From the IMG/VR virus record IMGVR_UViG_3300046660_000488, positions 472,640-536,639 of that record: a stretch of 64,000 bases of DNA; one strand, given 5' to 3'. Positions 16,460 through 25,119 of this stretch are shown here, piece by piece. This DNA is from a virus. The translations under genes were made by a program, and so were the position numbers. The stretch's first letter is position 1. Each line of letters starts with the position of its first letter. The notes under the pieces are model-generated. The model ran no database searches. It saw only the letters and a program-made list of their open reading frames with translations, and was not told the DNA's origin.

Positions 16460-17982
16460 CAGAAATCGAACCCTTCGATGATCCGGCCTTCATCGAGATC
16501 GACGGTGATCTTGATTCCGGGGTGATACTTGACCAGCGCACCGGCCTCGACGACCAAACGCAGCGGCGTGCCGCGATATTCGCTGACGAGGTGGGTCACG
16601 GTCCCGCCGGTCTGGCTGATCAGCACCCAGCCGTTCTTGATGGCTTCCTCGGCCGCGAAGACGTAGTCGGCGCTCGCGGCGCTGATGATGCCGATCCGCA
16701 TGCCATCGACCTTCAGGTTCGGATCGAAGCTCTTGCCGCGCTTGATGTGCTCGACCGTGCCGTAGGCCTTGCCCGAGCCGTTCAGGACGGTGACCTTGAA
16801 GTTGAGCAGCTTGGCCTGAATCTCCTGCATCAATTCGAGGCTGGAGGCTTGGAAGGCCTGATCGTTGTGCAGCTTCAGGTCAAGGCCGCCGCCAAGCATC
16901 CAGTCGGTGTGATAGGGATCGTCGTTGCCCATCTTCACGCCCGCAGGCGACACCGGCTTCCATTCCGGAGCGATGAGGCGACGCGACGGATTTTTCTGGA
17001 CCCGCAGAGCCCAGTTGAACAGCGGTGCGCGCGGCACGTCCACCGTGGCGGTCAAGCCGTCGCCGTACTTGTAGGTGAAGCTGTAAAGGTCGCCGTTGGC
17101 CTGATCCAGAATGACTTCGCGATAGCCGTCACGCGCAACGGCGCGGTCGCCGTCCGTCACCAGATAGTAGGCGTTGTCCTTCAGCAGGACGCGCTCGCGG
17201 CCGGTCAGGGTCTGGTCCTTGGCCCGTTCCAGATAGGTCTCGCGCAGTTGCAGGCGGAAGGCATCGTCCTTGCGATCCAGCGCCCATTGGGTCAGGACTT
17301 CCAAGTCCTCGCGCGAGAACGGATACTTGCCCGACACGGTGTGCCCCAGCAGCGGACGGCCGTCCTTGGTCGTCGGGTCAGTGTACTCACAGTCGCCGAA
17401 TTCCTTCAGGTAGCCAATCTCGCGGATGTAAGTGGCGTCGGTGACGAAGTCCTCGAACGCAGCCTGCGGCGTCTCGAACGCCTTCAGCAGTTCGTCGGGG
17501 AAGCGCGCCACGAGCGTGAACAGGACGTCGTAGCTGCGGCCCGGCTCAACTGTCAGGGAGCCGATCTTGGTTACGCCTTCCGGCACGATCACCGTCCGGA
17601 CGATGTCGCTGGCGTACAGCCGATAGTTTTCGTTGCGGTAGCTGTTGTCGGTGCTGTTGTGCTGGAGCGGATCGTAGTCTTCCGGGCCATAGCTCGTGAT
17701 GATCGCCTGTGGGCGATGGAACGTGCCACGACGCTCGGAGAACGTCCCCGAAAACTCGGCGCGCAGCTTGGCCTTGTAATCCTTGTCGTCGTCATCGACG
17801 CAGAACATTTCGCCTTCCGGATCGTCGATGAACTTCATGTCACCGCGCATCACGGCCAACGCCGCGTCTTCGGGCAGACCGTCGAGGCAGTCCATGGCCG
17901 CTGCGAACTGACCGTTCAGGACAAAGTCGCGGACGCGGGCGGTGAACCCGGCGGCGTTGGCGCTGAACGTGAGAGTGGCCAA
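16459..17982 (-). CDS. Large protein with PEP-enzyme mobile-domain-like C-terminus
   Basis: 507 residues. The N-terminal 400 residues are not recognised. The last 80 (ISAASADYVFAAEEA..., then SQTGGTVTHLVSEYRGTPLRLVVEAGA, ending VTVD-like and G-R-I-I) resemble the swivelling phosphohistidine domain of PEP synthase and pyruvate phosphate dikinase, with GGTVTH in place of GGxxSH. The ATP-grasp partner domain is not evident here. Call is tentative. Preceded by a sigma70-like promoter. Confidence 0.6.
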   Translation of the reverse strand: MATLTFSANAAGFTARVRDFVLNGQFAAAMDCLDGLPEDAALAVMRGDMKFIDDPEGEMFCVDDDDKDYKAKLRAEFSGTFSERRGTFHRPQAIITSYGPEDYDPLQHNSTDNSYRNENYRLYASDIVRTVIVPEGVTKIGSLTVEPGRSYDVLFTLVARFPDELLKAFETPQAAFEDFVTDATYIREIGYLKEFGDCEYTDPTTKDGRPLLGHTVSGKYPFSREDLEVLTQWALDRKDDAFRLQLRETYLERAKDQTLTGRERVLLKDNAYYLVTDGDRAVARDGYREVILDQANGDLYSFTYKYGDGLTATVDVPRAPLFNWALRVQKNPSRRLIAPEWKPVSPAGVKMGNDDPYHTDWMLGGGLDLKLHNDQAFQASSLELMQEIQAKLLNFKVTVLNGSGKAYGTVEHIKRGKSFDPNLKVDGMRIGIISAASADYVFAAEEAIKNGWVLISQTGGTVTHLVSEYRGTPLRLVVEAGALVKYHPGIKITVDLDEGRIIEGFDF

Positions 17983-18014
17983 GACATGTACTCCGCGCTG
18001 TTGATCAGGCGGTC

Positions 18015-18042
18015 ATAGTACACGAAATCAGCTTTGTTGCAA
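18015..18042 (-). promoter_or_regulatory. Sigma70-like promoter
   Basis: TTGCAA, 16 nt, TACTAT on the minus strand, upstream of the gene starting at 17982; it lies over the 3' end of the next gene. Confidence 0.6.
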
Positions 18043-18555
18043 GTGGGAAAGTGCTCGCAGTATTCGCGAGCGACTTTGCTCCAAGGTCGCGCTCGGAATC
18101 TCGAAGCCGGGGTTCAGCACAACAGTCTTCTTGCAGACGTGGTTGGCGGTGTAAGTCGTCATCGCGCACGGGCACAGTGGCTCGTCACCTTGCGGACCCA
18201 TGCAGCCACAGGCGTGCGATTGCGACCACCGCGAATAGGCCTGTTCCACACCAAGCGCGGCGATTTCGTTGAGGAACCGATCCACCGAACGCTTGAGAGC
18301 CGGGTGGTCCCAGTCCACGTCATCTTCGAAACGGATGCGGATGGATTTCCCCCTGTCACGGTCGTAGATATAACCGTCATTGTAGACGGTCATCAACCAA
18401 GTAACCAGTTCGTCGGGCATGACTTGCTGGTCACGGCGCCACAGAAAAAGCTGCGTCTTGGTGACGTAGAATTTGTTCTTGCCGTATTCGATGATTTGGT
18501 CGTCTGTGAACGCCTTGAGAATGAAGCTGGCGCTCTCGGATTGTTGAATAGACAT
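18028..18555 (-). CDS. Unknown protein with Cys/His cluster
   Basis: 175 residues from MSIQQSESASF, start shared with the upstream stop (TGATG). HACGCMGPQG, LCPCAMTT and HVCKK near residue 125-155 suggest a metal site. Not recognised. Confidence 0.65.
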   Translation of the reverse strand: MSIQQSESASFILKAFTDDQIIEYGKNKFYVTKTQLFLWRRDQQVMPDELVTWLMTVYNDGYIYDRDRGKSIRIRFEDDVDWDHPALKRSVDRFLNEIAALGVEQAYSRWSQSHACGCMGPQGDEPLCPCAMTTYTANHVCKKTVVLNPGFEIPSATLEQSRSRILRALSHLQQS

Positions 18556-18764
18556 CAGCCTTCCATGCCCATCTGAAGATGACCGCCACAGGGCGTGCCC
18601 GCACACACGGTGAACTTAGTCTTGCAGACGTCCTGCTTTCGAGTGCGGTCGTTGAACCCACGGTGGATGACTTCCTTGACGACGAAGCCTTTCTCCGGGG
18701 CTTTGTTGCCGCACTGGTAGCATTGTGGCTCGGCGCTTTTGTCGGAGCGATCTGCATACATCAT
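18555..18764 (-). CDS. Zinc-ribbon protein
   Basis: 69 residues with CYQC and two further Cys, one in CGGHL. Starts at either of two adjacent ATGs. Coupled to both neighbours. Confidence 0.6.
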   Translation of the reverse strand: MMYADRSDKSAEPQCYQCGNKAPEKGFVVKEVIHRGFNDRTRKQDVCKTKFTVCAGTPCGGHLQMGMEG

Positions 18765-19252
18765 CAGACGAAGTCCTCGTTGCCGACAATCGCCAGCGTA
18801 TCGTAGTGGCGGTCGCTTTCGTAGACGACTTGCCGATGCTTCTTCCAGAATTCGATGTTGTTCAGCACCTTGTCGTGAGAGCCGAACACGTAGGGAAGAC
18901 CACGATCCAGCGCGATCTTGCGCGACATGTCGATCAAGGCTGACCCGACACCGTGGCCATGGAAATCCGGATCAACGCCCAGCACGACGCCGCGCAGCCC
19001 GTTGGACAGCGCCACGGCGCGCGGAAGGTCTTCAATGTGGCTCCCGATCTTGGCTTCGCGAAAACCATAGGCGCCGACGATCAGGCCGTCAGACTTGGCG
19101 ACCAAAGCGAGACTGTGATCGAAGTTGCCGTTGAAGCAATACTGCTGGCCGATCTTGAAGACCTCGCCGTGGTAGAAACGCGCGAAGGCACGGTCGAGAA
19201 CTTCAGCGACAACCGGAAGGTCATCACGCTCTAAGAATTCGACCGTGACCAT
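18764..19252 (-). CDS. GNAT N-acetyltransferase
   Basis: 162 residues. VVLGVDPDFHGHGVGSALIDMSRK is the standard beta4/alpha3 acetyl-CoA motif (Q/H-x-x-G-x-G/A), and FWKKHRQ-V-Y a typical C-terminal strand. Substrate unknown. It is a clean GNAT, in contrast to the degenerate late ones. Confidence 0.85.
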   Translation of the reverse strand: MVTVEFLERDDLPVVAEVLDRAFARFYHGEVFKIGQQYCFNGNFDHSLALVAKSDGLIVGAYGFREAKIGSHIEDLPRAVALSNGLRGVVLGVDPDFHGHGVGSALIDMSRKIALDRGLPYVFGSHDKVLNNIEFWKKHRQVVYESDRHYDTLAIVGNEDFV

Positions 19253-19253
19253 G

Positions 19254-20102
19254 CTACATCGCTCCGGCGGTGTGCATCGCCTCGGCGTATTTTTCCTTGT
19301 TCGACCAGTAAAACCCTGCGAACAGTTCAGCCTCGCGCCGGAACGGGATGAAATCTACGGGGTCTTTCCCCGCTTCCTTCTTCAGCCAGTTGACGTGCAT
19401 GTCGGCGCCGGTCTGGCGATCTTCCAGCGCCGCCAAGGTGAAGTCGTGCATGTGCTGCTCGACCTCGCCGTAGCGGTCCGACCACGTGATCGAGTAGATG
19501 GCGTTCTGCTCGGCGAAGCGACGAATCCAGCGCTCCGTCAGGTCCATGGTGTGCTCAGGCTTGCTCATCATGACGTCGCGCCGGATGGTGCGAAGCGTCT
19601 CGACGGCGACTTCCCGATTCTTGCTCCACAGGATGCGGATCGCCTCGTCTTCGAGGAAGCGGTCGGCGTAGATCGGATAGGGGAACGAGCGCTCCCGCAG
19701 CCCCGGCATCTGGAAATACAGTTCGATTTCCGAGAAGGTGCTGGCCTCCAATTCGTTGCGCTGCATCTTCTCGTCGAACGCCACCTTCCCGATGCCGGGC
19801 AGGTAGGGCATGTTCGCCGCGTGGAAGATTTCGTGCGCGTAGTAGAGGTCGCTGACGTACGGGTTCTCGTAGTCATCACGCAGCATGATGACGTTCCACC
19901 ACGTCGAGAAATGCGAGCGTTCGAGGTGGTCGTTCGACGAGTGCGCGAACACGCGCGGCACGTAGGCGAACTGTTCCACCAGCTTGCGGATCACGCCGTT
20001 GTGGCGGTCGTGCTCGTCGCGGAAGATGTCGGTCTTCCACAGGCTGCTGACGTACTCGTGGATGTCTTGGCGCTCGACGAGGATGTGGAATCCGTCTTTC
20101 AC
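19254..20102 (-). CDS. HExxH metallopeptidase-like protein
   Basis: 282 residues. YYAHEIFHAANMPY holds HEIFH at residues 90-94, and QRNELEAS about 23 residues later offers the third (Glu) ligand, as in gluzincins. No signal peptide. Next to the large gene at 20099, with ATGA coupling. Protease activity is inferred from this motif only. Confidence 0.6.
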   Translation of the reverse strand: MKDGFHILVERQDIHEYVSSLWKTDIFRDEHDRHNGVIRKLVEQFAYVPRVFAHSSNDHLERSHFSTWWNVIMLRDDYENPYVSDLYYAHEIFHAANMPYLPGIGKVAFDEKMQRNELEASTFSEIELYFQMPGLRERSFPYPIYADRFLEDEAIRILWSKNREVAVETLRTIRRDVMMSKPEHTMDLTERWIRRFAEQNAIYSITWSDRYGEVEQHMHDFTLAALEDRQTGADMHVNWLKKEAGKDPVDFIPFRREAELFAGFYWSNKEKYAEAMHTAGAM

Positions 20103-21556
20103 GATTGGGTCTCCACGACTTCTTCAAGCGTGTTGAAGTCGAGCAATTTGGTGAGGACGGCGGAACCTTCCGGCACGTCGAGGACGAGCTTGGCCTTGAT
20201 GGCGTCGGCGACGGAGCAGGCCACGGCGACCGACGATGCGGACTTTTCGCGGACGTTCTTGCCGTCCATCACCTTGATCGCTTCGAGGATCGCGTCCAGA
20301 GCGTTTCGGCCGGACTGGTCGTCGTCGAACGTGTTGGCTTCGTCGTAGGCGTGATGGTTGCCCTTCCAATCGTCGTAGGAACCGCGCGAACGGTTCTGGA
20401 AGACGAGGATGGCTTGGTAGCCCTTACCTTCAGCCTTCTTGTAGACGGCGCGGGCCGCCGAACCGTAGTTCACGGTCAGGACACGCAGGCGGCCGAGCGC
20501 CGCGAACCATTCCTGCACTTCGAAGACTTCCTTCTCCGTCGAGGTGGTCTTGTCGAAGCTGACCATTTCCCACGTCGGCGGCAGGTCCATCTTCTTGCTA
20601 CCACCCGAAGTCCAGTCGGGACCGGAATCAACGTTATCGAGGCCTTCGTTGTAGCCCGTGAAATCACGGATAGACGCCTTGACGGCCGACGACGTCTTGT
20701 ACTTTTTGGCCGACGAAAACTTCGCTCCCATCTTGGGATCATCGGTCGAGCGATTTTGGCCGTAGCTGTCAATCGCGAATTTCCAGCCTCCGAAGAATTC
20801 GCCGGTGGCATTGTCGCGCAGGACGTAGACGAGGGTTTCCGGAACGCTGACAGGCTCGATGGATTCGATGATTTGCTTCAGGGGAAGCTCAAAGACCGCC
20901 GGGCCGCGATAGCCGTTCAGAGGATTGCCGCCGTACCGGCCGCTGACCGACGCTAGTTCGATTTCGCCTTCCGTGATCTTGCACGGCGCGCGCAGCCCGT
21001 TGGAGTATTCTTTCTCGTTCGACGACACCCAGTTGTCACCAGAGACGACGCCGACAACGGTCAGGACCGTACCGGCGCGCAGGGTGGCGACCTTGGAAAT
21101 CTGCATCGTTTCCTTGGCGTCCTGCATCCGATTGATCTCGGCCTGCTGGGTCGGTGTCCGGTTGCGATAGGTGCTGTTGACCAGATGACGGAACACGGGG
21201 TTCTCGTGCCACATGGTGATGTCGGTGTCCTTCACGACCTTCCAGACCGACGTCTCGACCATCTGCGAGCGCAGGGTCTTGATGTCCAGCTTACCGGACG
21301 CCTTGGCCGGTTTGTCCGCTTTGACGGACACCTTCGGCTCGGGTTTCGGGACGGCCTTCTCTTCGGAGCCGGGCTGCACGAAGACAGAGATCGTCCCGTC
21401 CGGCATTTCGACCGTGGTGGCGACCAGACCACGCGGACCGTCGAAAATGCGTTCGACGCCCGTTGGGACCTTGGTCTTGGTGCGACGCTTCCAGTCTTTG
21501 GGATGCGTGCCGGGGGAGACGGCAACGATGGCCGCCTTCATGTCGTCGCTGCTCAT
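20099..21556 (-). CDS. Unknown 485-residue protein
   Basis: Has a Lys/Pro/Glu linker near residues 65-90 and a C-terminal Asp/Asn-rich domain. Coupled by ATGA to both neighbours (20102 and 21553). Not recognised. Confidence 0.7.
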   Translation of the reverse strand: MSSDDMKAAIVAVSPGTHPKDWKRRTKTKVPTGVERIFDGPRGLVATTVEMPDGTISVFVQPGSEEKAVPKPEPKVSVKADKPAKASGKLDIKTLRSQMVETSVWKVVKDTDITMWHENPVFRHLVNSTYRNRTPTQQAEINRMQDAKETMQISKVATLRAGTVLTVVGVVSGDNWVSSNEKEYSNGLRAPCKITEGEIELASVSGRYGGNPLNGYRGPAVFELPLKQIIESIEPVSVPETLVYVLRDNATGEFFGGWKFAIDSYGQNRSTDDPKMGAKFSSAKKYKTSSAVKASIRDFTGYNEGLDNVDSGPDWTSGGSKKMDLPPTWEMVSFDKTTSTEKEVFEVQEWFAALGRLRVLTVNYGSAARAVYKKAEGKGYQAILVFQNRSRGSYDDWKGNHHAYDEANTFDDDQSGRNALDAILEAIKVMDGKNVREKSASSVAVACSVADAIKAKLVLDVPEGSAVLTKLLDFNTLEEVVETQS

Positions 21557-22638
21557 CGGGCGCTCAGGAAATTGTTGTAGTTGACCATGCCCGGCGTCAG
21601 ACAGATGCGGCGAACGTCGTCGGGGTGCTTGGACACGGACCGGCGGACGATGTATTCCATCAAGTCCGGATCGCCGTTCTCGGGATCGGCGACCGTGGCC
21701 AGAACGTACACGTCGGACGGCGTCAGCTTCACGCCCAGTGCGCGGCTGGCTTGTCGCGCCACTTCCTGCTGGTGGTGGCTGTAGAAATCTGGGATTTCGA
21801 ACACGCCGTGGCGGGTCAGCAACTCCGTGCCCAGCGCGATGGAGTTGAGGTTCTTGAACCAGATGTTGCCGAACAAACCCGGCGACTCTTGGCGGCAGAA
21901 CACGCCACCGATCCGGTCGTAATACGCGCCGAACGGCTTGGACAGGCTGAATACCACGGCCGCCACGGACGGCTGGTTCAGATTGAATTTCTCGATGATC
22001 GCCGAGGCCGGAACCGCGCCGACGTAGGTCAGGTCAACGTAGACGCTGTTGTCGGGCATCATTTCGAGGAAGGCGTTGAAGTCCTTCCAGACGTTGCCGT
22101 CGATGGCGGACGGCTGGCTGACCCAGAACACGTCACCCGGCCCCCACGCATTGGTGCGGCGAGCTTCGCGTCCGCCCACCGACGCGAAGCTATCGCGCGA
22201 ATGGGACAGGTTCATCATGCAGGCCTTGGCCATGGCCAGATAGCCTTCGTACTCGCCCGAGAACACGTGGAGCTTGCCACGGCGGTTCGTCGCCGACTCG
22301 AAAATCAGTTGGCGAATGGCCTCGCTGGCGCCGTTGGTCGGATAGAAATGCGGGAACAGAGACCGGTCGAGGTCGATGACGGGCGACGACCATGTGTGCC
22401 ACGCATCGAAGAAATCGCGGTGCAGGCTGTCTTGCTTTCCCGTCCACGCTTCGGTGAACATGTCGAAATAGTCCGGCTGGCCCGGCTCCGCCCGGTTGAT
22501 CGCTTTCTCGAACAACGCCAGCTTGGCGTCGGTGACGTGCGATCCCGTCAGGGCGTAGACCGTCTTACTCGCGCCTGCATCAAGCAGCTTCGCGTTCAGA
22601 GCGGCGTTCGGATTGTACTGCGTCTTGATGCTATCCAT
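21553..22638 (-). CDS. PLP-dependent aminotransferase-fold protein
   Basis: 361 residues. PTNGASEAIRQ (about 101-110) resembles the cofactor phosphate loop, VYVDLTYVG (about 199-207) the Asp-x-x-Tyr pyridine-binding strand, and VVFSLSKPFGAYYDRIGG (about 229-246) the Schiff-base lysine segment, with Lys234 and the following Arg. This is the fold-type I arrangement. The substrate cannot be told; a nucleotide-sugar or amino-acid aminotransferase is possible. Such enzymes are rare in phages. Confidence 0.75.
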   Translation of the reverse strand: MDSIKTQYNPNAALNAKLLDAGASKTVYALTGSHVTDAKLALFEKAINRAEPGQPDYFDMFTEAWTGKQDSLHRDFFDAWHTWSSPVIDLDRSLFPHFYPTNGASEAIRQLIFESATNRRGKLHVFSGEYEGYLAMAKACMMNLSHSRDSFASVGGREARRTNAWGPGDVFWVSQPSAIDGNVWKDFNAFLEMMPDNSVYVDLTYVGAVPASAIIEKFNLNQPSVAAVVFSLSKPFGAYYDRIGGVFCRQESPGLFGNIWFKNLNSIALGTELLTRHGVFEIPDFYSHHQQEVARQASRALGVKLTPSDVYVLATVADPENGDPDLMEYIVRRSVSKHPDDVRRICLTPGMVNYNNFLSAR

Positions 22639-22679
22639 GGTCTCACCCGTGACACGGAATTACGGTTTAGTCAACGAGA

Positions 22680-22982
22680 TTAGCGGTTCGTGTACTTCGT
22701 CGGCTCGCCTTCGAAAATGCGACGAAGGTCTTCCAGCGCGTGTTCGCGATCCTTGCACCAATAGATCATGCGGTGCGCTGTTTCCCAAGCCTCGCCGCCC
22801 GGAATGGCCAGCGGCATGATCGTCGAGCACCACGCCTTTCCGCCAGCGTTCTTCGGACGATGCTTGTAAGCGAACTCGCCGACGACTTCACCATCCTTCT
22901 TGATCAGCCATCTGCCAAGGTGAGGGAAGCGGTCGTAGATTTCGTCGGTGCTGTCGTGGAGCGGCTTGAGCGTCAGTTTCAC
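22680..22982 (-). CDS. Unknown 100-residue protein, GTG start
   Basis: The divergent promoter at 23013-23040 fixes transcription near 23006, so the longer frame to 23063 is excluded. GTG at 22982 follows GGAG at good spacing. Contains FAYKHRPKNAGGKAW. Confidence 0.55.
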   Translation of the reverse strand: MKLTLKPLHDSTDEIYDRFPHLGRWLIKKDGEVVGEFAYKHRPKNAGGKAWCSTIMPLAIPGGEAWETAHRMIYWCKDREHALEDLRRIFEGEPTKYTNR

Positions 22983-23012
22983 GGTGTGCTCCACGTCGTT
23001 GATGTTGAGCGC

Positions 23013-23081
23013 AGTATACACACGACACTGTGCTTTGCAAGCGCAATGTGTGCTTGACAACAAGCACAGTTGTGGTATGAA
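23013..23081. promoter_or_regulatory. Divergent sigma70-like promoters with AAGCACAG octamers
   Basis: Minus: TTGCAA (23040-23035), 16 nt, TATACT (23018-23013). Plus: TTGACA (23054-23059), 16 nt, TATGAA (23076-23081). CTGTGCTT (23028-23035) and AAGCACAG (23062-23069) lie in the two spacers as an inverted pair. Confidence 0.7.
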
Positions 23082-23115
23082 TACGGCTCACGACAACGGT
23101 CTTGGAGGCATTCAC

Positions 23116-23349
23116 ATGGCGAAGCAAACGGTCATCGAAAAGCTGCAAAAGACCCGCGCCAGCATCATCGCCCAGCAACAGCGCGGCGTTGGTTGGGGTA
23201 CGCGCGCCTGTCTCGATCTGGTGGATCGCTACAACGACCTGAAGGCCAAGGCCACGGAAGTCGGCGGCTACAGCAATCCCGAGTGGAAGGCCTACTGCGC
23301 GAAGAATGGTGCGGACGCGTCCCATGACGGTTACGACCTCTGGGCTTAA
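23116..23349 (+). CDS. Unknown 77-residue protein
   Basis: MAKQTVIEKLQKTRASIIA..., GGAGG ribosome binding site. Helical, basic N-terminus. Probable early gene. Confidence 0.65.
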   Translation: MAKQTVIEKLQKTRASIIAQQQRGVGWGTRACLDLVDRYNDLKAKATEVGGYSNPEWKAYCAKNGADASHDGYDLWA

Positions 23350-23436
23350 GTTAACCGCCCGTTCATAACACTATTCGTTTGACCTGTGCTTGCATCTGTG
23401 CTTGTCTACGGTCGGACTAACAGTCGGAGGCCCGAG

Positions 23437-23901
23437 TTGGAACGTTTTCAAGTGATCGAGCAGGAGCAAATCTCGTACGTCGTTGGCGGCTTTCGCTACG
23501 GCAACAAGATGCGCGTGCTCGCTCGCAGCAACGATTACCTGCTCGTCTGGATTCCCGGCAACACAAGCTGCGTCTACCGGACGTGGTCGTATCAATCGGC
23601 TGTGCTGATGGTGATGCGGCGCGATCAACACGTCTCCAGCGGAGGCGTGGTCATCTGCGAAAAGCAATCGCTGAACGCTGACATGTTCGCCCAGTACGCG
23701 GTGGTCATCAACAGCATCTTCGGTGCCGGTTTCAACGAAACGCTCGCCGTGGGCAAGACCATCGTGGTCGGCGATCAGCCGATAGCGAAGGCGAACCCGA
23801 AGACGCCGTTCGGGTTCGCTCGCGATGAAGAGATCAAGAAAATGCGCGCCCAGATCGTCGAGGAATTGGAGATCGAGGTCTCCTACATCCTCGCCGCCTA
23901 A
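23437..23901 (+). CDS. Unknown protein, TTG start
   Basis: 154 residues beginning at TTG (LERFQVIEQEQISYVV) behind CGGAGG. Two CTGTGCTT octamers lie at 23384-23391 and 23396-23403, just upstream. Convergent 4-nt overlap with the Thg1-like gene. Confidence 0.6.
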   Translation: MERFQVIEQEQISYVVGGFRYGNKMRVLARSNDYLLVWIPGNTSCVYRTWSYQSAVLMVMRRDQHVSSGGVVICEKQSLNADMFAQYAVVINSIFGAGFNETLAVGKTIVVGDQPIAKANPKTPFGFARDEEIKKMRAQIVEELEIEVSYILAA

Positions 23902-24719
23902 GCGGCGAACGGCATCCCCGGAACCGAGGGATCGCACATACCGAACACCGTCAGCAGCTTCATGTTGTGAGACACGTGCCGGAACGAATGTGACCAGTTG
24001 ACGATCTCAGTTCGCGTCACGCGCTCACCCGGCGCTGGGCGATGCTTGGCCGGAATCTTGGCAAGCTCTTCCGGCGACATCGAGCGCGTGGTGACCTGCC
24101 GCTGAGCGAACGTGCCGAAGCGGAACGCGGGCGGCAGATCATCGAACGGCTGACCGGCGTCGTTCAACATCCCGATCATCGTGGCCTGACCCTTGCCCTG
24201 AAGCTGCTTGTGGCCAAACTCCGCGTGCGCGGCCATGCTGACGGCGTTCTTCGTCGCGTCCATCGTCCGCCACAGCAACATGTTCACCGCTTCCGTCTTG
24301 TTCGGAAGCTGGATCACGCGGGCGTCGAACGCTGGAAGACGATCCTCGTACGGCTTCCAGCCACGAACGGCCTGAGCCATCTTGGCGGACGCCATCGACG
24401 CCAGCACGCTGGTCATCTTTGCGATCTTGCCATCGAAGAAAATCGACGAATCGTAGTTGTCGGAATTCCAGATCAGGCTGATCTCGTCGGACTGCACGTA
24501 GCCGATAGCGGCGTGCGTTTCCTTGACCAGATGGTTGGTGACCTCGACCATGGCGTCGGTCATCCGTTGGTCGAACGGACGATCCATGCCACGGGTGAAT
24601 TTGGAGAAGCCACGGCCATCAATGCGGGCATAGACGGGCAGGAGCGGCAGAAACCGGCGGCCGGTTTCCTGCGACTCGTAGACCTTCATGCGGTCGCCCA
24701 GTTCGTCTTTCGTCGTCAT
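23898..24719 (-). CDS. tRNA(His) guanylyltransferase-like protein (Thg1/TLP)
   Basis: 273 residues. LGDRMKVYE, YARIDGRGFSKFTRG (Asp34) and GYVQSDEISLIW (Asp78, Glu79) are the metal-binding palm motifs of Thg1 and Thg1-like proteins, which add nucleotides 3'-to-5' to tRNA 5' ends. Bacterial-type TLPs repair truncated tRNAs. In a phage with some 43 tRNAs, a role in 5'-end repair or G-1 addition is a fair inference. TTGGTAAACGAAA precedes the ATG. Confidence 0.88.
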   Translation of the reverse strand: MTTKDELGDRMKVYESQETGRRFLPLLPVYARIDGRGFSKFTRGMDRPFDQRMTDAMVEVTNHLVKETHAAIGYVQSDEISLIWNSDNYDSSIFFDGKIAKMTSVLASMASAKMAQAVRGWKPYEDRLPAFDARVIQLPNKTEAVNMLLWRTMDATKNAVSMAAHAEFGHKQLQGKGQATMIGMLNDAGQPFDDLPPAFRFGTFAQRQVTTRSMSPEELAKIPAKHRPAPGERVTRTEIVNWSHSFRHVSHNMKLLTVFGMCDPSVPGMPFAA

Positions 24720-24769
24720 TTTCGTTTACCAAGTTTGGGAGCGCCGTCTACGCAGCGCTCCCGTCATTG

Positions 24770-25114
24770 TCAAGCAGGTTCGACTTCAGCCCACGACTTG
24801 CGGCCGGACAGGACAGTCAGGGCGCCGTCCTTGAAACGATAGCCCCACGACTGGCCACGGTTGTCGCCTTGGTTGCTGGAGAAACACACGTCGCCGTTCA
24901 GCTTGTGGCTCAACGCGAATTCGAGGATGTCGTCGCGCTCCATGTAGTCCATGTGCTCGTAGTGATCGTCGTTGAAATAGAACTCGAACGTGCCGTCATC
25001 GTTCTCGCACAGCGTGATGTCGTCGTTTTCGAAGTCTTCGTTGGCGTTGAATTCGGCTGCGGCTTCAGCCGGGATCACGACGGTGTTCTTTTCGAGATTG
25101 ATCGACCAACCCAT
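24770..25114 (-). CDS. Acidic unknown protein
   Basis: 114 residues, MGWSINLEKNTVVIPAEAA..., very rich in Asp, Glu and Asn. Not recognised. Five nt from the stop of the upstream gene. Confidence 0.65.
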   Translation of the reverse strand: MGWSINLEKNTVVIPAEAAAEFNANEDFENDDITLCENDDGTFEFYFNDDHYEHMDYMERDDILEFALSHKLNGDVCFSSNQGDNRGQSWGYRFKDGALTVLSGRKSWAEVEPA

Positions 25115-25119
25115 GTTGG

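Noticed and set aside
16522-18018. 498-codon open frame on the plus strand
   Set aside because: Antisense shadow of the 507-residue minus-strand gene; no ribosome binding site and His/Val/Arg-rich shadow composition.
19245-20348. 367-codon plus-strand frame
   Set aside because: Antisense to the HEIFH and 485-residue genes, which have coupled starts and coherent composition.
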